A DNA stretch of 64,000 nt from Pseudopedobacter sp037968815 (GTDB taxonomy: Bacteria > Bacteroidota > Bacteroidia > Sphingobacteriales > Sphingobacteriaceae): contig JBBKWF010000008.1 in NCBI GenBank assembly GCA_037968815.1, positions 315,813 through 379,812 of the forward strand. Direction: 5' to 3'. The notes below the pieces were generated by a model. That model worked only from the letters and a program-made list of their open reading frames with translations, had not been told where the DNA came from and made no database searches. Of this stretch, positions 1-8,193 are shown piece after piece. Position 1 is the first letter of the stretch. Each line of letters begins with the position of its first letter. The position numbers and the translations under genes are program-made.

Positions 1-938
1 AAGTTTCTTTTTTAAGTAAGCAATACAATATTGTTTTAGTGTCATCTGGAGCTATTGCTGCAGGTAAAACGAAGTTGAATAATTACAAAGGTACTTTAAG
101 CGAGAAAAAAGCAGCAGCGGCAGTAGGTAATCCACTTTTATTGCAGACCTATTCTAGGTATTTTGAGCCTTATAAAGTTTCGATAGCACAAAGCCTTTGC
201 GAACGCCACCATTTCTCTAACAGAAATCAGTTTTTACAACTTAAAAAAACTTACGAGCAACTGTGGAAAAGCAATATTATCCCTGTAGCTAATGAAAATG
301 ACGTTGTTAGTAATTTAGAAATTAAGTTTTCTGATAACGACGAACTGGCAACTTTGATTGCTGTAGGTTTTGGTGCAAGTATGATTTTATATTGCACTTC
401 TGTCCCCGGTGTTTATGATGAAAATGGAAAAATCATCACCGAAATTAAAGTCATTGATAAAACAGCATTATCCTTAGCCAAAAAAGAAAAATCGGCAGTA
501 GGTTTAGGCGGGATGACCTCCAAACTTACTTTCGCTCGCTTAGCCACACAAATGGGAATTAAAGCAGTGATTTTCGGTATTAAGTCAGAGAATGCAATTA
601 TTAACGCTGTTGAAGGTAAAACCGGAACAGTTTGCCAGCCACAAATAGTTAATATTTCGGCCCGTAAAAAATGGTTAGCCAGCGGTAGCTTAATAAAAGG
701 AAAAGTACAGATAGATGAAGGCGCTACAAAAGCTTTATTAGGACGACATAGTCTTTTGGCGGTAGGTGTAAAGAAAATAATTACAAACTTTGAGGCAGGA
801 GAGGTATTTGAGATTTTAGATGCATCGCAAGTGGTAATAGCTGTGGCAAAATCAAAAATAGACTCTCGGAGTTTGGTGAAAAAAGAAGATATACAGAACG
901 TAGAAATTGCTCATGCAGATGATATTGTTTTAATTTAA
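1..938 (+). CDS. proB: Glutamate 5-kinase, 5'-truncated by window edge
   Basis: ProB phosphorylates L-glutamate to gamma-glutamyl phosphate, the first step of proline synthesis, in the cytoplasm. The frame is open to the left edge (first whole codon at base 3), so the GTG at 39 is an internal Val codon. About 311 residues are visible against a usual 350-370. The amino-acid-kinase fold is shown by VSSGAIAAGK near the left edge, the NENDVV segment and the FSDNDELATLIA stretch. A C-terminal PUA-like domain (about the last 90 residues, starting near RKKWLASGSL) is present, as in long-form ProB. proA follows 26 bp downstream on the same strand, giving a proBA operon. The identification is firm; only the N-terminal 40-50 residues are missing. 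Confidence 0.95.
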   Translation, partial: VSFLSKQYNIVLVSSGAIAAGKTKLNNYKGTLSEKKAAAAVGNPLLLQTYSRYFEPYKVSIAQSLCERHHFSNRNQFLQLKKTYEQLWKSNIIPVANENDVVSNLEIKFSDNDELATLIAVGFGASMILYCTSVPGVYDENGKIITEIKVIDKTALSLAKKEKSAVGLGGMTSKLTFARLATQMGIKAVIFGIKSENAIINAVEGKTGTVCQPQIVNISARKKWLASGSLIKGKVQIDEGATKALLGRHSLLAVGVKKIITNFEAGEVFEILDASQVVIAVAKSKIDSRSLVKKEDIQNVEIAHADDIVLI

Positions 939-964
939 GCAAGTCGAAGCATAAAAATTATAAA

Positions 965-2212
965 ATGGATAATATTCAAGAATTACTGATTAACGCATCA
1001 AACGCAACAGCAGAAATTAGAGTGCTTTCAGGAGCCAAGAAACAAGCCACTTTAAATACGCTTGCTGATGAATTATTGGCAAATAAAGCAAATATCATAG
1101 CGGAGAATCTGAAGGATTTAAACCGTATGGAAGATGGCAATTCTAAAAAAGACAGGTTGCTGTTAAACGAGGAAAGAATTGATGGCTTGGCGCAAAGCGT
1201 AAGAGACGTTGCTAACTTAGAAGACCCAACTGGGAAAGTGATTTTGGAGAAAACCATGGATAACGGTCTTTTTATCCAAAAGAAAACAGTTGCTTTAGGC
1301 GTAGTTGGTGTTATTTACGAAGCTCGTCCAAATGTTACTGTTGATGTCGCTGCACTTTGTATTCGTTCTGGAAACGTTTGTTTATTGCGTGGTGGTTCTG
1401 ATGCTGATGCCACAAATATTTGTTTGGTTGATATCATCCAAAAAGTATTAAAATCATACGGCTTAAATCAAAATATTGTACAGCTTTTACCGGTCGACCG
1501 TAAACATGTTGAAGAGCTGTTAACCGCTGAAAAATATGTTGACATTTTGATTCCTCGTGGATCACAAACGCTGATTGATTTTGTACGTAAAAATGCTAAG
1601 GTTCCAGTGATTGAAACAGGAGCAGGGGTTTGCCATACTTACGTTGAAAAATCTGCTGATTTACAAAAAGCGGCAAATATCATTAGTAATGCAAAAGTAA
1701 CTCGTCCGTCAGTATGTAATTCATTAGATACCATTGTTTTGGATAGTGAAATTGCAAGAGATACTTTAGGTTTGGTTGCAGGATTACTTAAGGAGCATGA
1801 AGTAGAAATTTTTGCTGATGAAGTTGCTTATTCTATATTGAAATCTGTTGATTATCCTCACTTAGTGAAAGCTGAGGCTGCCGATTTTGGTCGGGAGTTT
1901 TTAGCGTTAAAATGTTCTGTTAAAGTTGTGAACAGTACAGAAGAAGCGTTAAGCCATATCAGACAGTTTTCTTCTAAACATTCGGAAGCTATTGTCAGTG
2001 AAGACCCAGCTAAAATTGAAGAATTTTTAAATCAAGTTGATGCTGCCGCAGTTTATGCAAATGCTTCTACACGTTTTACTGATGGTGGTGTATTTGGCTT
2101 AGGTGCCGAAATTGGAATTTCTACTCAAAAACTTCACGCTAGAGGGCCTTTTGCTTTGGAAAAACTAGTGACAGAAAAGTGGGTGATTATTGGTAATGGA
2201 CAAGTGAGGTAA
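965..2212 (+). CDS. proA: Gamma-glutamyl phosphate reductase
   Basis: ProA uses NADPH to reduce gamma-glutamyl phosphate to glutamate semialdehyde, the second proline step, probably channelled from ProB. The 415-residue protein has normal family length and an aldehyde-dehydrogenase fold. The catalytic Cys lies near residue 251 in RPSVCNSLDT; the conserved GGSDADATN segment is near residues 143-151 and ETGAGVCHTYV near 217-227. The C-terminal segment FGLGAEIGISTQKLHARGP is characteristic of ProA. The ATG at 965 is 26 bp after the proB stop, so co-transcription is likely. No third proline gene (proC) is seen nearby. Confidence 0.97.
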   Translation: MDNIQELLINASNATAEIRVLSGAKKQATLNTLADELLANKANIIAENLKDLNRMEDGNSKKDRLLLNEERIDGLAQSVRDVANLEDPTGKVILEKTMDNGLFIQKKTVALGVVGVIYEARPNVTVDVAALCIRSGNVCLLRGGSDADATNICLVDIIQKVLKSYGLNQNIVQLLPVDRKHVEELLTAEKYVDILIPRGSQTLIDFVRKNAKVPVIETGAGVCHTYVEKSADLQKAANIISNAKVTRPSVCNSLDTIVLDSEIARDTLGLVAGLLKEHEVEIFADEVAYSILKSVDYPHLVKAEAADFGREFLALKCSVKVVNSTEEALSHIRQFSSKHSEAIVSEDPAKIEEFLNQVDAAAVYANASTRFTDGGVFGLGAEIGISTQKLHARGPFALEKLVTEKWVIIGNGQVR

Positions 2213-2303
2213 TTGCCTTTTGAGTAATGTTAGATTGTTTATAAATTCATATAACAATCAAAAACAATTGGCTTAATTTCGCATCCTAAATATTAGCAAT
2301 AAA

Positions 2304-3200
2304 ATGAAAAAAATAATATTAAGTATCAGCGTTTTATCGCTGATCTATTTCTCTGGATGTGGTACTTCAGAGTCGAAAACAGAGAGTTCTACAAGTGTAT
2401 CTGCCGATAGTATTGAAAACGTTTCTTCTGCAAACACAGAAGAAAGCACCGATAACGTAGATAAACCAAATAATGAAAATAGAAAAGTGGCAGATGCAGC
2501 TACTATTTTAGCTCGTAAACAAGTGCCTATTTTGTGCTACCACCAAATTAGAGATTGGAGACCAACGGATTCTAAAAGTGCAAAAGATTACATTATCCCT
2601 GTGGAAACGTTTAAAGCACAAATGAAAATGCTTTCAGACAGTGGTTATAATTCTATTTTGCCAGAGCAACTTTATAACTACTTGGCTTATGGAGATAAAT
2701 TGCCTGAGAAACCGATAATGTTAACTTTTGACGATACTGATTATGACCAATATGAAGTTGGTGCTAAGGTGTTGGATAAGTACGGTTATAAGGGTGCTTA
2801 TTTTATAATGACGGTTTCTATCGGTAAAAAAGGAAAAGTGCATTACATGAGCAAAGAAGATATTAAGGACTTAGCCGACCGTGGTAATACTATTGGTAGT
2901 CACAGTTACGATCACCAAAACTTTAAAAAATATACGGGAGATGATTGGATAACACAGATTGAGAAACCTACTGCTAAACTAGAAGAAATTACCGGAGGTA
3001 AAATATTGGATTTTGCTTATCCTTTTGGTCTTTGGAATTCTGAAGGAATACCAGAATTGAAGAAAAGAGGTTTTAGAGCAGCTTATGCTTTAGCTCAAAA
3101 AAGAGACGAAAATGAACCTCTATATACTATCAGAAGAATTATTGCTAGTGGTTACTGGAGTCCAAGAACGCTTCACAACAGTGTGGTGAATAGTTTTTAA
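2304..3200 (+). CDS. Polysaccharide deacetylase lipoprotein (NodB/CE4 domain)
   Basis: A 298-residue predicted lipoprotein of the carbohydrate esterase 4 family, which removes N-acetyl groups from cell-wall or surface polysaccharides using a divalent metal. A signal peptide ends at a lipobox with Cys at about residue 19 (YFSGC), followed by a Ser/Glu/Asn-rich linker (20-65). The NodB domain shows motif 1 TFDD (141-144) and motif 2 SHSYDH (His200 and His204, metal ligands), then the FAYPFG motif (about 238-243). It is likely anchored in the envelope. The substrate cannot be told: peptidoglycan GlcNAc, chitin-like and exopolysaccharide targets are all possible. The gene is followed by a strong hairpin terminator, so it is probably a single-gene unit. 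Confidence 0.88.
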   Translation: MKKIILSISVLSLIYFSGCGTSESKTESSTSVSADSIENVSSANTEESTDNVDKPNNENRKVADAATILARKQVPILCYHQIRDWRPTDSKSAKDYIIPVETFKAQMKMLSDSGYNSILPEQLYNYLAYGDKLPEKPIMLTFDDTDYDQYEVGAKVLDKYGYKGAYFIMTVSIGKKGKVHYMSKEDIKDLADRGNTIGSHSYDHQNFKKYTGDDWITQIEKPTAKLEEITGGKILDFAYPFGLWNSEGIPELKKRGFRAAYALAQKRDENEPLYTIRRIIASGYWSPRTLHNSVVNSF

Positions 3201-3223
3201 TCATAAAAATTCATGATTTATGC

Positions 3224-3257
3224 AAAAAGCTCGAAACAGATGTTTCGAGCTTTTTTT
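3224..3257 (+). terminator. Rho-independent terminator after polysaccharide deacetylase
   Basis: A perfect 14-bp stem (3224-3237 pairing with 3242-3255, arm AAAAAGCTCGAAAC) with a 4-nt loop runs into a T tract. It sits 23 bp after the deacetylase stop. The A tract on the left also makes it usable from the minus strand, towards the gene-poor stretch. Confidence 0.85.
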
Positions 3258-3273
3258 GTGGTTAACAAGATTA

Positions 3274-3399
3274 GTAATGACAGGTTTGAGAAATTTGTGA
3301 GATTCCTTGCGAACCTTTGTTAGCCCTATGAAATTTAATAAAAGTAATGAAGGATTGAGAAGCATTTCGAACGAAACTTTGCAAACCTGTAGTTACGGT
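3274..3399 (-). repeat. Imperfect inverted repeat, possible degenerate attC or REP-like element
   Basis: ACAGGTTTG at 3280-3288 is repeated inverted as CAAACCTGT at 3382-3390, and the match extends imperfectly on both sides. Read on the minus strand, the outer end carries ACCGTAAC (3392-3399), the place where an attC R'' box would sit. The opposite end reads GTCATTAC instead of GTTA. The gene-free stretch 3258-3479 holds nothing else that I recognise. It may be a decayed cassette recombination site or an unrelated palindromic element. Confidence 0.4.
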
Positions 3400-3479
3400 T
3401 TATATTTCTTCATCACGATTTTCAAATCGGAAAAGAACAACAAATAAAGTATAAATAAGTATATAAATAGAGTGAATTC

Positions 3480-3683
3480 CTAAAAAATTAAAGTGAACAG
3501 ATTGTATACAATTGATTCTCTACCGTCAATATAAATTGATATGTCAATCATAATAATAGTATATAAAAGAGCAACAATAGCATTTTTAATTACAATTTTT
3601 CTAAGTCGGGTTTTGATTAAAGACATTAAAATGGTCAATGACCAAATTAAAAAAACTGCTAAAATTAAAACTGGGTCTAACAT
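3480..3683 (-). CDS. Small hydrophobic protein, function unknown
   Basis: A 67-residue open frame with two strongly hydrophobic segments (about residues 4-22 and 33-52) separated by a basic stretch (KTRLRKIVIK), the pattern of a two-helix inner-membrane protein. I do not recognise the family. It lies on the same strand as the restriction-modification genes and downstream of their attC-like site (3728-3833), with an inverted repeat (3274-3399) beyond it, so it could be the payload of a second small cassette. An overlapping plus-strand frame at 3541-3735 is less protein-like. AT-rich sequence can give hydrophobic frames by chance, so the call is tentative. Confidence 0.4.
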   Translation of the reverse strand: MLDPVLILAVFLIWSLTILMSLIKTRLRKIVIKNAIVALLYTIIMIDISIYIDGRESIVYNLFTLIF

Positions 3684-3727
3684 TATTGTATTTAGATTTT
3701 TTCTTAGGCGATTTTTCGAGTCTACTT

Positions 3728-3833
3728 ACCGCTAGCGATTGGCGGGTTTGCGAAGTTGCGGAATTGCCTGCAAAAACCATTCAACCCGCACTTCGATACT
3801 CACTTTCCGAGCAATTTTGCATGTGGTTATGCC
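3728..3833 (-). repeat. attC-like recombination site ending the restriction-modification cassette
   Basis: On the minus strand: R'' GGCATAAC, then arm TGCAAAATTGC, two unpaired bases and GGAA, a central spacer, then TTCC, GCAACTTCGCA and R' GCTAGCGGT. The arms pair as an imperfect dyad with two mismatches that would be G-T wobbles on the other strand, plus extrahelical bases. That is the architecture of folded single-stranded attC sites. The R'-proximal segment contains CGCCAATCG, also found in the site at 63756-63890. The plus-strand frame at 3638-3922 crosses it and is probably not a gene. Confidence 0.55.
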
Positions 3834-3856
3834 TTCGTTGTTCTTTAATCAGTCGG

Positions 3857-5221
3857 TTAGTGCGTAAGGGAAGGTGCACTTTTTGGCAAGTTTGGGTCAA
3901 GTATAGGGATTGTGCGACTTGACAATATGTGTGGCTTAAGAGGGTTGGCTTGTATCCTGTCAAATATATTGTTCTCTTCAATTAAGTCTGTAATTACTGC
4001 CTCAATAACTGGAACTGAAACAGCATTACCCATTTGTTTATAAACTGCGCTGTCCTTGTCTAACAGTTTGTATGTGTCTGGAAAACCTTGAAGTCTTGCA
4101 CACTCTCTTGGGGTCATTTTTCTTGCTCTACCGTTTTGAACAATTCCAAGCCTGTTCGTGTCGGAAGCTGTAAGAGTAATTGAAATACTTTCAGGGTCAA
4201 GAAATTTGAAAACCTCAAAAGACATATTTCCGGCTACTGGATTGTATTTCTCTTCATAAGCACTTAAGTAACCTTTGCTTACTAATGAACTCAAAATAGT
4301 GTCAAGGTCCTTCTTTTTGTAAAATGTTTTTATTTGTTCAATTGTCAATGATTTTCCGTCTTGATGAGTACCGAAAGTCTTCTTCCTTCTGTTTCCAATT
4401 AGAAGATTTAAAAATTCAATTTCGGCTTTTGTGCACTTTCCTTTTATTCCCAATTCCCAAGAGTGAATTGCTTGCCCACCTCTGTAATCAATAAGTCTGT
4501 AGCCGTGAAGTTTAGATAAGTCTTCGCCAACTACATTTTTTAATTTATTTACAAAATCTTTTGTGCATTCATATTTCTCAGGAAATGATTTTTCAAGAAT
4601 ATCTTTTACAACTCGTATTATTTTAGGTTCTGAAAAAAGTGAGGTCTGTCCATTTTGTTCTTTGAATTTATGAGAGTCAGAAGCACCAACGTCAGAATGC
4701 AATTTGGTTTTAATATCTCCGTTGAGAGTGCCAAGAATATAAATACGAACTCTGTTTTGTGGAACACCAAAATTGCTACTATTTAAAAGAAAATAATTAA
4801 CGCTATAACCAATATTTTTAAGACTATTAATAATGGTTTCAAAAGTTCGACCTTCATCATGAGTTGTCAAACCTCTCACATTCTCAAGTAAAAACCCGTT
4901 GGGTTTATATTTAGATAGCAATCTTTCAACTTCAAAAAACAAAGTCCCTCTTGTTTCTCCAAATCCTCTACGTTTTCCAGCGTATGAAAATGATTGGCAA
5001 GGAAACCCTGCTAACATAAAATCAAAAGGGGGTAAATCTTCAACTTTCGTAACGTCTGAAAATGGGTTGTGTCCAAAATTTAATTCATAAGATGCACAAG
5101 CGTTCTTGTCAATTTCGGATGAAAAAACACATTCGGTTTTTAAATCAAATTTTTCACAAGCTTGTTCAAAACCTAAACGAATACCACCAGTTCCTGCAAA
5201 TAAATCAATGAATTTTATCAT
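3857..5221 (-). CDS. DNA (cytosine-5-)-methyltransferase of a type II restriction-modification system
   Basis: This enzyme transfers a methyl group from S-adenosylmethionine to C5 of cytosine in a specific DNA site, protecting the host from the partner nuclease. The motifs are in canonical order: motif I DLFAGTGG (6-13), motif IV PCQS with catalytic Cys75, motif VI ENV (113-115), motif VIII QNRVR (155-159), a target-recognition region (about 190-360), motif IX MTPRECARLQGFPD and motif X MGNAVSVPV. Length is 454 residues, with an unconserved tail of about 45 residues after motif X. The stop lies only 23 bp before the attC-like R'' box. Its ATG overlaps the endonuclease stop by 4 nt (ATGA), indicating translational coupling. 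I cannot assign the recognition sequence. Confidence 0.95.
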   Translation of the reverse strand: MIKFIDLFAGTGGIRLGFEQACEKFDLKTECVFSSEIDKNACASYELNFGHNPFSDVTKVEDLPPFDFMLAGFPCQSFSYAGKRRGFGETRGTLFFEVERLLSKYKPNGFLLENVRGLTTHDEGRTFETIINSLKNIGYSVNYFLLNSSNFGVPQNRVRIYILGTLNGDIKTKLHSDVGASDSHKFKEQNGQTSLFSEPKIIRVVKDILEKSFPEKYECTKDFVNKLKNVVGEDLSKLHGYRLIDYRGGQAIHSWELGIKGKCTKAEIEFLNLLIGNRRKKTFGTHQDGKSLTIEQIKTFYKKKDLDTILSSLVSKGYLSAYEEKYNPVAGNMSFEVFKFLDPESISITLTASDTNRLGIVQNGRARKMTPRECARLQGFPDTYKLLDKDSAVYKQMGNAVSVPVIEAVITDLIEENNIFDRIQANPLKPHILSSRTIPILDPNLPKSAPSLTH

Positions 5222-6249
5222 AGCACACTTTTTATCCAGTTAGACAATACTTTAAATTCAGTAATTGTATATGCTACTGTGCAATCGCTATGATTACAAA
5301 TTGTCGAAATAGCAGATGAACGTTGAAAATTCCCTGCACCGTCAAGAACATAAGCAATTTGATAGCCGTTCTTGTGAACTAATGCTTGGCGTTCTGATGC
5401 TTGTCCAGCCTTTCTTTCTATTGTACTATTTGTAGTTACTTGAAAACTAACTTCGATGCCAACTTTTTTCTTTCCCTTTTCTACAACTAAATCAAAAGGC
5501 ATCCCGCCCTTTTTATCATAACCGTCAATTGCAATATAGCCGTTTCGAATAATTTTGTATTTGTCGCCAAGTTGTTTAGTGAGAAAACTTACTATTTCGG
5601 ACTGCGCTAATTGTCCTAAACTATTTGCAGTTGCTCCTCCCGTAATTCTACTAACAGTTATATAGCGTTGCCTAACAAACTTAATAAGTTCATCTTCATT
5701 TCCGAGCATTGTGCCAATCTCGCAAGCGATTAAACCAGCGTGTTCAGCGTAGTCGGACGTAGAAGCAAACAATAGAAGTGCAATCATATCACACGTTAAA
5801 TCATTTAACTCTTTTTCCTTAATTAGCCCTTCGCCGTCTATGAATAATTTTTTATTATTTAAACCAGTTACTGGTAGTGCTTTAAATTGGTATCTAAAAG
5901 TTTTTTCTTTCCAAATGAAATCGAAATAATATTTTCCGTTTGCTCCTTTACTTTTTGGGAATATGTCTTTAAAGGAACGACCCAACCTTTGAATTGGTTC
6001 GCCACCATAGTCAGCCAAAACCGCTAAATGTTTAAGAAATAAATTTGCAGGATACTTGGCAACCTTTATTAAATCAAAAAGTTGAAATGGGTCGTTTTTA
6101 CTTAAAACAATAAGATGTAAAAAATCATCTTGTGTTTTAAGAAGTAAAGGAAGAACATTAGCTAAAGCATTTTTCGTTTTTAACTCTTCGGGCCACCACA
6201 TTGTTGCCTTGGTCTTAAGTTCCGTTATATCTCTATTGTATTTAGCCAT
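5218..6249 (-). CDS. Type II restriction endonuclease, PD-(D/E)xK-like
   Basis: A 343-residue protein between an XRE-type regulator and a cytosine-5 methyltransferase, with both boundaries overlapping (8 nt upstream, 4 nt downstream). That arrangement is typical of control-restriction-modification operons. I do not recognise a named nuclease family. The C-terminal third contains a plausible PD-(D/E)xK core: PFD (Asp253), two beta-strand-like segments and IEVSFQ (Glu266), where the usual Lys is replaced; Lys280 could substitute. Related variant cores (ExQ) are known in some restriction enzymes. The N-terminal part (1-200) has no motif I can name and may carry DNA recognition. The role rests mainly on context. 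Confidence 0.75.
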   Translation of the reverse strand: MAKYNRDITELKTKATMWWPEELKTKNALANVLPLLLKTQDDFLHLIVLSKNDPFQLFDLIKVAKYPANLFLKHLAVLADYGGEPIQRLGRSFKDIFPKSKGANGKYYFDFIWKEKTFRYQFKALPVTGLNNKKLFIDGEGLIKEKELNDLTCDMIALLLFASTSDYAEHAGLIACEIGTMLGNEDELIKFVRQRYITVSRITGGATANSLGQLAQSEIVSFLTKQLGDKYKIIRNGYIAIDGYDKKGGMPFDLVVEKGKKKVGIEVSFQVTTNSTIERKAGQASERQALVHKNGYQIAYVLDGAGNFQRSSAISTICNHSDCTVAYTITEFKVLSNWIKSVL

Positions 6250-6553
6250 TGTGAGTTTTTATGTATTTGATTTTGCCTTCTGCAACTTTTAGAATATTCA
6301 AATTTGTGTCTTCGTCTAATATCTTATAAACTATTAGGTCGCTTAGAAATTCATCAACTAATTCTTTTTCGCCAACTTTAAAAAAGTCGGCAAATTGTTT
6401 TATTAACTGTCGTGTTGGTTGTCTTTCGTTGCGTTCAATTTTTGCAAGTAGAGAGGTGTCAAGATTTATGCTCTTTGCAACTTCTCGCAAGGTCAATTTA
6501 TTGATTTCTCTTAGTGTTCTAAGATGTTCTCCAAAAGTTGTAAATTTTTTCAA
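6242..6553 (-). CDS. XRE-family HTH regulator, probable control (C) protein
   Basis: A 103-residue protein with an N-terminal helix-turn-helix of the Cro/C1 type (about residues 8-62, LREVAKSINLDTSLLAKIER) and a short C-terminal extension. Small XRE proteins at the head of restriction-modification operons usually act as C proteins that delay nuclease expression after entry into a new host. It is the first gene here, overlapping the endonuclease start by 8 nt, so all three genes probably share one transcript. I saw no clear C-box operator upstream (6554-6747). It is slightly longer than typical C proteins (75-100 residues). Confidence 0.85.
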   Translation of the reverse strand: MKKFTTFGEHLRTLREINKLTLREVAKSINLDTSLLAKIERNERQPTRQLIKQFADFFKVGEKELVDEFLSDLIVYKILDEDTNLNILKVAEGKIKYIKTHNG

Positions 6554-6747
6554 GAATGTTATTTGGTCAGTTTGTGTCCAAAAATAGTTAATATTTTCTT
6601 TTGGTCAAAAGTCGAGCACAATATTTTATACACATTGTCGGTGCGGTGGAAAATTTCAGCTCTTTTGCTTGCGAAACGTTCGGGTGTGTGTGAGGCAAGC
6701 AAATGCGCTTAAATGTGCGGTCAGCTGTTTTTTACAATGAGGCATAA
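6554..6747 (-). promoter_or_regulatory. Leader/promoter region of the restriction-modification cassette
   Basis: This 194-bp gene-free stretch lies between the cassette boundary (GTTATGCC on the minus strand, G at 6748) and the regulator start. Because the cassette appears self-contained, the promoter for the operon should lie here. I could not pinpoint one with confidence. The 62-residue plus-strand frame at 6524-6712 overlaps it and looks spurious. Confidence 0.35.
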
Positions 6748-6799
6748 CTATTTAATATCCGGAGTAAGTAGCCTATAAAAGATATAATCTAACACTTAA

Positions 6800-8041
6800 T
6801 TAATGCTTTACCTCAATAATCTCCTCCTTAACATGTTTATATTTAAAAATAAAAGGGAAAACAATAGCTAATACTAAAGCATAACCGGCAAAAGAAAACC
6901 AGATACTTTGCCAATCTCTAACGCCGTCCACGGTAAAGTGATCTACAACCCAACCGCTTAAAATACCACCGAAGAAAGCACCTAAACCATTGGTCATGAT
7001 CATAAATAAGCCTTGTGCGCTTGCTCTAATTGCCGGGTCGGCTTCGCGTTCAACAAATAAAGAACCCGAAATATTGAAGAAGTCGAAAGCCATTCCGTAA
7101 ATAACCATAGAAAGTACAAGAAGGTACAATCCGTCTCCAGGGTTACCAATACCGAACAAACCGAAACGTAAAACCCAAGCTATGATACTAAAAAGCATCA
7201 CCTTTTTAATCCCAAATTTATGTAAGAAAAAAGGAATGGTAAGGATAAATAGCGTTTCAGAAATTTGAGAAATCGAGAGTAATAAATTTGGGTGTTGTAC
7301 GCCGAATGAGTCTGGATAAACGGTTTTAAAATCATCTAAAAATGAACCTCCAAATAAATTGGTGATCTGTAAAGCGGCACCTAAAAACATACAGAATATA
7401 AAAAATACCGCCATTTTTCTATCACGGAAAAGCACAAAAGCATCTAAACCAATGCTGTTTGCTAAACTCCTTGAGTCGCGGATTTTTAAAGGTGGGCGTT
7501 TAGGCATTGTAAATGAATATAAGCCTAAGAGCATACCGGCAGTTCCAGCAACGTATAATTGGTTGGCATTTTTTGTCCAGCCTAAAAAATCAACAATCCA
7601 CATGGCAAAAATAAAACCGACTGTACCCCAAACTCTAATAGGAGGGAACGATTTTACAATATTCATGCTGTTTTTTTCTAAAGCATTGTATGATACCGTA
7701 TTAGCGAGTGCAATAGTGGGCATATACAGCATGGAGTTAAACAACATAATGATGTATAATGTTGGATAATCTGTGATTCTTGAAGCAAGTAAAAGTAATA
7801 ATGCTCCAAAAATATGGCAAATACCCAAAACTCTTTCTGCATTATAAAAACGATCTGAGATGATCCCCATGATAGCGGGCATAAATAAAGAAGCAATTCC
7901 CATGGTAGAGAAAATGCTACCGACTTCAACACCTGTAAATTTCAGTGTTACAATCATGTAACCACCTAAAGAGATTAGCCAAGCTCCCCACACAAAAAAC
8001 TGAAGGAAGTTCATGATAATTAGACGTATCTTAATACTCAT
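6800..8041 (-). CDS. Nucleoside permease, MFS (NupG/NHS family)
   Basis: A 413-residue inner-membrane protein with about 12 hydrophobic segments, of the nucleoside:H+ symporter branch of the major facilitator superfamily that imports nucleosides with protons. The N-terminal MNFLQFFVWGAWLISLGGYM segment and the loop-2/3 ISDRFYNAERV are typical of the NupG/XapB group. It faces the restriction-modification cassette, its stop lying about 50 bp from the cassette boundary, and has its own upstream region (8042-8193) shared divergently with the DUF2911 gene. Substrate range cannot be read from the sequence. Confidence 0.85.
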   Translation of the reverse strand: MSIKIRLIIMNFLQFFVWGAWLISLGGYMIVTLKFTGVEVGSIFSTMGIASLFMPAIMGIISDRFYNAERVLGICHIFGALLLLLASRITDYPTLYIIMLFNSMLYMPTIALANTVSYNALEKNSMNIVKSFPPIRVWGTVGFIFAMWIVDFLGWTKNANQLYVAGTAGMLLGLYSFTMPKRPPLKIRDSRSLANSIGLDAFVLFRDRKMAVFFIFCMFLGAALQITNLFGGSFLDDFKTVYPDSFGVQHPNLLLSISQISETLFILTIPFFLHKFGIKKVMLFSIIAWVLRFGLFGIGNPGDGLYLLVLSMVIYGMAFDFFNISGSLFVEREADPAIRASAQGLFMIMTNGLGAFFGGILSGWVVDHFTVDGVRDWQSIWFSFAGYALVLAIVFPFIFKYKHVKEEIIEVKH

Positions 8042-8130
8042 AAAGTCAATGTTGAAAATTTAAAAACATGAAGTCTAATATATGTATTCTCAACAATAAT
8101 ATATGAAAAAAAATATGGAGGTGATTTTTA

Positions 8131-8161
8131 TTGAAAAATAATCATACAAAAAGTATCTTTA
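8131..8161 (+). promoter_or_regulatory. Candidate Bacteroidota-type promoter of the DUF2911 gene
   Basis: TTG at 8131-8133 and TATCTTTA at 8154-8161 are separated by 20 bp, close to the phylum's -33 TTG / -7 TAnnTTTG pattern, with the last base deviating. The start codon follows 32 bp downstream at 8194. This is a pattern match only. Confidence 0.4.
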
Positions 8162-8193
8162 TAAATTAACCTCATTAAATAAAGCTTCGAATT

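Larger units (their letters stand above)
3736..6747 (-). mobile_element. Integron-type gene cassette carrying a restriction-modification operon
   Basis: Read on the minus strand, the unit starts at GTTATGCCT (G at 6748) and ends in an attC-like site whose R'' box is AGGCATAAC (plus 3826-3834), the exact 9-base reverse complement of its own start. It terminates at R'-like GCTAGCGGT (plus 3728-3736). This start-to-R'' complementarity is the same signature as in the cassettes at 61545-64000. It contains only the control, endonuclease and methyltransferase genes, all on the same strand. The 3,012-bp length is large for a cassette but suits three genes with their own promoter region (6554-6747). 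The R' second base is C rather than T, so the site may be decayed. No integrase is present. Confidence 0.6.

Noticed and set aside
3638..3922. 94-residue plus-strand frame crossing the attC-like site
   Set aside because: It runs across the recombination site and the methyltransferase tail; its Cys/Arg-rich composition is unlike neighbouring proteins and it is best explained as a chance frame.
6524..6712. 62-residue plus-strand frame over the restriction operon leader
   Set aside because: No protein-like pattern; it overlaps the regulator's start and the likely promoter region.
7359..7769. 136-residue frame antisense to the nucleoside permease
   Set aside because: It lies wholly inside a clear MFS gene and has no recognisable motif.
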